Shown here piece by piece: positions 13,363 through 14,135 of a stretch of 14,135 nucleotides of DNA. How positions within the stretch are numbered: the stretch's first letter is position 1; every line of letters starts with the position of its first letter. The notes below the pieces were generated by a model. It had not been told where the DNA came from. It was given only the letters and a program-made list of their open reading frames with translations, and did no database searches. Source of the stretch: Ktedonobacterales bacterium (GTDB lineage: Bacteria > Chloroflexota > Ktedonobacteria > Ktedonobacterales > JADMIN01); assembly GCA_025935235.1 (NCBI GenBank), contig JAICVT010000070.1, positions 1-14,135 on the forward strand. The letters run 5' to 3'. A program made the translations under genes and the position numbers.

Positions 13363-14134
13363 GGTCAACGCCATCGCCGCCATCGCCGCGCGCGACCTGA
13401 ACAAGTTTCTGCGCGATGGCGCGCGCATCGTTGGCTCATTCATCCTGCCGTTTCTGCTCATCATCCTGCTAGGCGGCACGGCGCAGCTCAACCTGGGCAG
13501 CTCGGTGGGTTTCAACTTCACCGCCTTCACCTTCTCGGGCGTGCTGGGCATGACCGTCTTCCAGTCGTCGGCGCAGGGCATCGCCTCGCTGCTGGACGAC
13601 CGCCAGAACGACTTCGCGCAGGAGATCTTCGTCTCGCCAGTCTCGCGCTACACGATCGTCTTTGGCAAGCTGCTCGGCGAGACGCTAGTGGCGCTGGCGC
13701 AGCTCGTGCCGCTGGTGGCGCTGGGACTGGCGCTGCACGTCTCGCTGACGCTGACCCAGCTCGCGCTGCTGATCCCCGTGGCGCTGGCCTCCTGCCTGGT
13801 GGGCGCGTCGTTCGGACTGCTGGCGATGGCGGCCATCAACACGCAGCAGGCCGCCAATCAGATCTTCAACTTCCTGCTGCTACCACAGTTTTTCCTGGCG
13901 GGCGTCTTCACGCCGATCAATGTGCTGCCGTGGTATCTGGACATCCTCTCGCGCCTCTCGCCGATGCGCTACATCGTTGATCTCTTCCGCAACGTCATGT
14001 ACGCGGGCAGCCCGGACTACCACCGCGTGGTGCTGCTCGATCCGCTGACCAATACGCTGACGCTGGCGGCCATGTTCGCGGTCTTCATGGTCATCGGCAC
14101 GGCGCTCTTCGTGCGCCGCGAAACGAACCGGTGA
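13346..14134 (+). CDS. ABC-2 type transporter permease (DrrB-like)
   Basis: 262 aa and complete; the TGA is at 14132-14134, one base before the window end. About six transmembrane helices are visible, starting near residue 28 (IVGSFILPFLLIILLGG). The ABC-2 signatures are present: QNDFAQEIFVSPVSRYTIVFG-like coupling segment near 86-108, and FFLAGVFTPINVLPWYLDIL (190-209) followed by SRLSPMRYIVDLFRN. It overlaps the ATPase gene by 17 bp, so the two are translated together. Export of a small hydrophobic substrate is the family role. Further genes of the operon could lie beyond the window. Confidence 0.9.
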   Translation: MITTHEVNAIAAIAARDLNKFLRDGARIVGSFILPFLLIILLGGTAQLNLGSSVGFNFTAFTFSGVLGMTVFQSSAQGIASLLDDRQNDFAQEIFVSPVSRYTIVFGKLLGETLVALAQLVPLVALGLALHVSLTLTQLALLIPVALASCLVGASFGLLAMAAINTQQAANQIFNFLLLPQFFLAGVFTPINVLPWYLDILSRLSPMRYIVDLFRNVMYAGSPDYHRVVLLDPLTNTLTLAAMFAVFMVIGTALFVRRETNR

Positions 14135-14135
14135 G

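Noticed and set aside
1..14135. CRISPR arrays, tRNA or rRNA genes, insertion sequences, phage attachment sites
   Set aside because: No regularly spaced direct repeats, no cloverleaf-like gene and no transposase or integrase frame were seen on either strand.

Overview
The window is GC-rich bacterial chromosome with tightly packed genes, mostly on the plus strand. Gene content suggests a Chloroflexota-type (possibly Ktedonobacteria-like) or related soil or thermophilic bacterium. It includes a cytoplasmic molybdopterin oxidoreductase with Rieske partners, an NnrS-like membrane protein, DrrA/B-like ABC genes and orphan HicB and DUF488 genes. Taxonomy is an inference from gene style and repeats only.

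Layout. 1-90 (minus) is the start of a lipoprotein gene that leaves the window. It diverges from a small His-rich conserved hypothetical gene (348-758), which is followed by a paired-arm palindromic repeat (768-838). 1012-7938 is a co-directional cluster: a TDT/SLAC1-type anion transporter, a membrane cytochrome b-like subunit with two C-terminal CxxC motifs, a bis-MGD molybdopterin oxidoreductase, a four-cluster ferredoxin subunit, a Tat-type membrane-anchored Rieske protein, and a small two-helix membrane protein overlapping the Rieske gene by 4 bp. Then come a broken HicB-like antitoxin gene (8004-8250), a DUF488 gene (8269-8634) and a convergent NnrS-like gene (8638-10134, minus). A divergent region leads to a cupin gene and a clan GH-A glycosidase-like gene (10382-12224). 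A second copy of the palindromic repeat follows, then an ABC-2 export pair (12427-14134).

How the genes may work together. The 2257-7938 genes look like one membrane-bound redox complex. The Mo subunit and the Fe-S subunit lack export signals, so they should sit on the cytoplasmic face, docked on the cytochrome b-like subunit. The Rieske protein carries a twin-arginine signal anchor and should face outward, with the two-helix protein as a likely accessory anchor. The Mo-site motif (Arg-Leu-Cys-Met) resembles nitrate reductases of the Nas/Nap type more than formate dehydrogenases, which normally have Cys/Sec followed by His. The adjacent anion channel family and the nearby NnrS-like gene fit nitrogen-oxide chemistry, but the substrate is not proven by sequence. 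The haloarchaeal nar clusters, which combine a Mo reductase, Fe-S subunit, cytochrome b and Rieske protein, are a known organisational parallel.

The most notable details are a Cys-to-Ile change at a predicted cluster ligand of the ferredoxin subunit, the cytoplasmic double-CxxC tail on the cytochrome b-like subunit, an exact 10-bp tandem duplication that by itself explains the hicB frameshift, several other short exact tandem duplications, and two families of dispersed palindromic repeats at gene ends.
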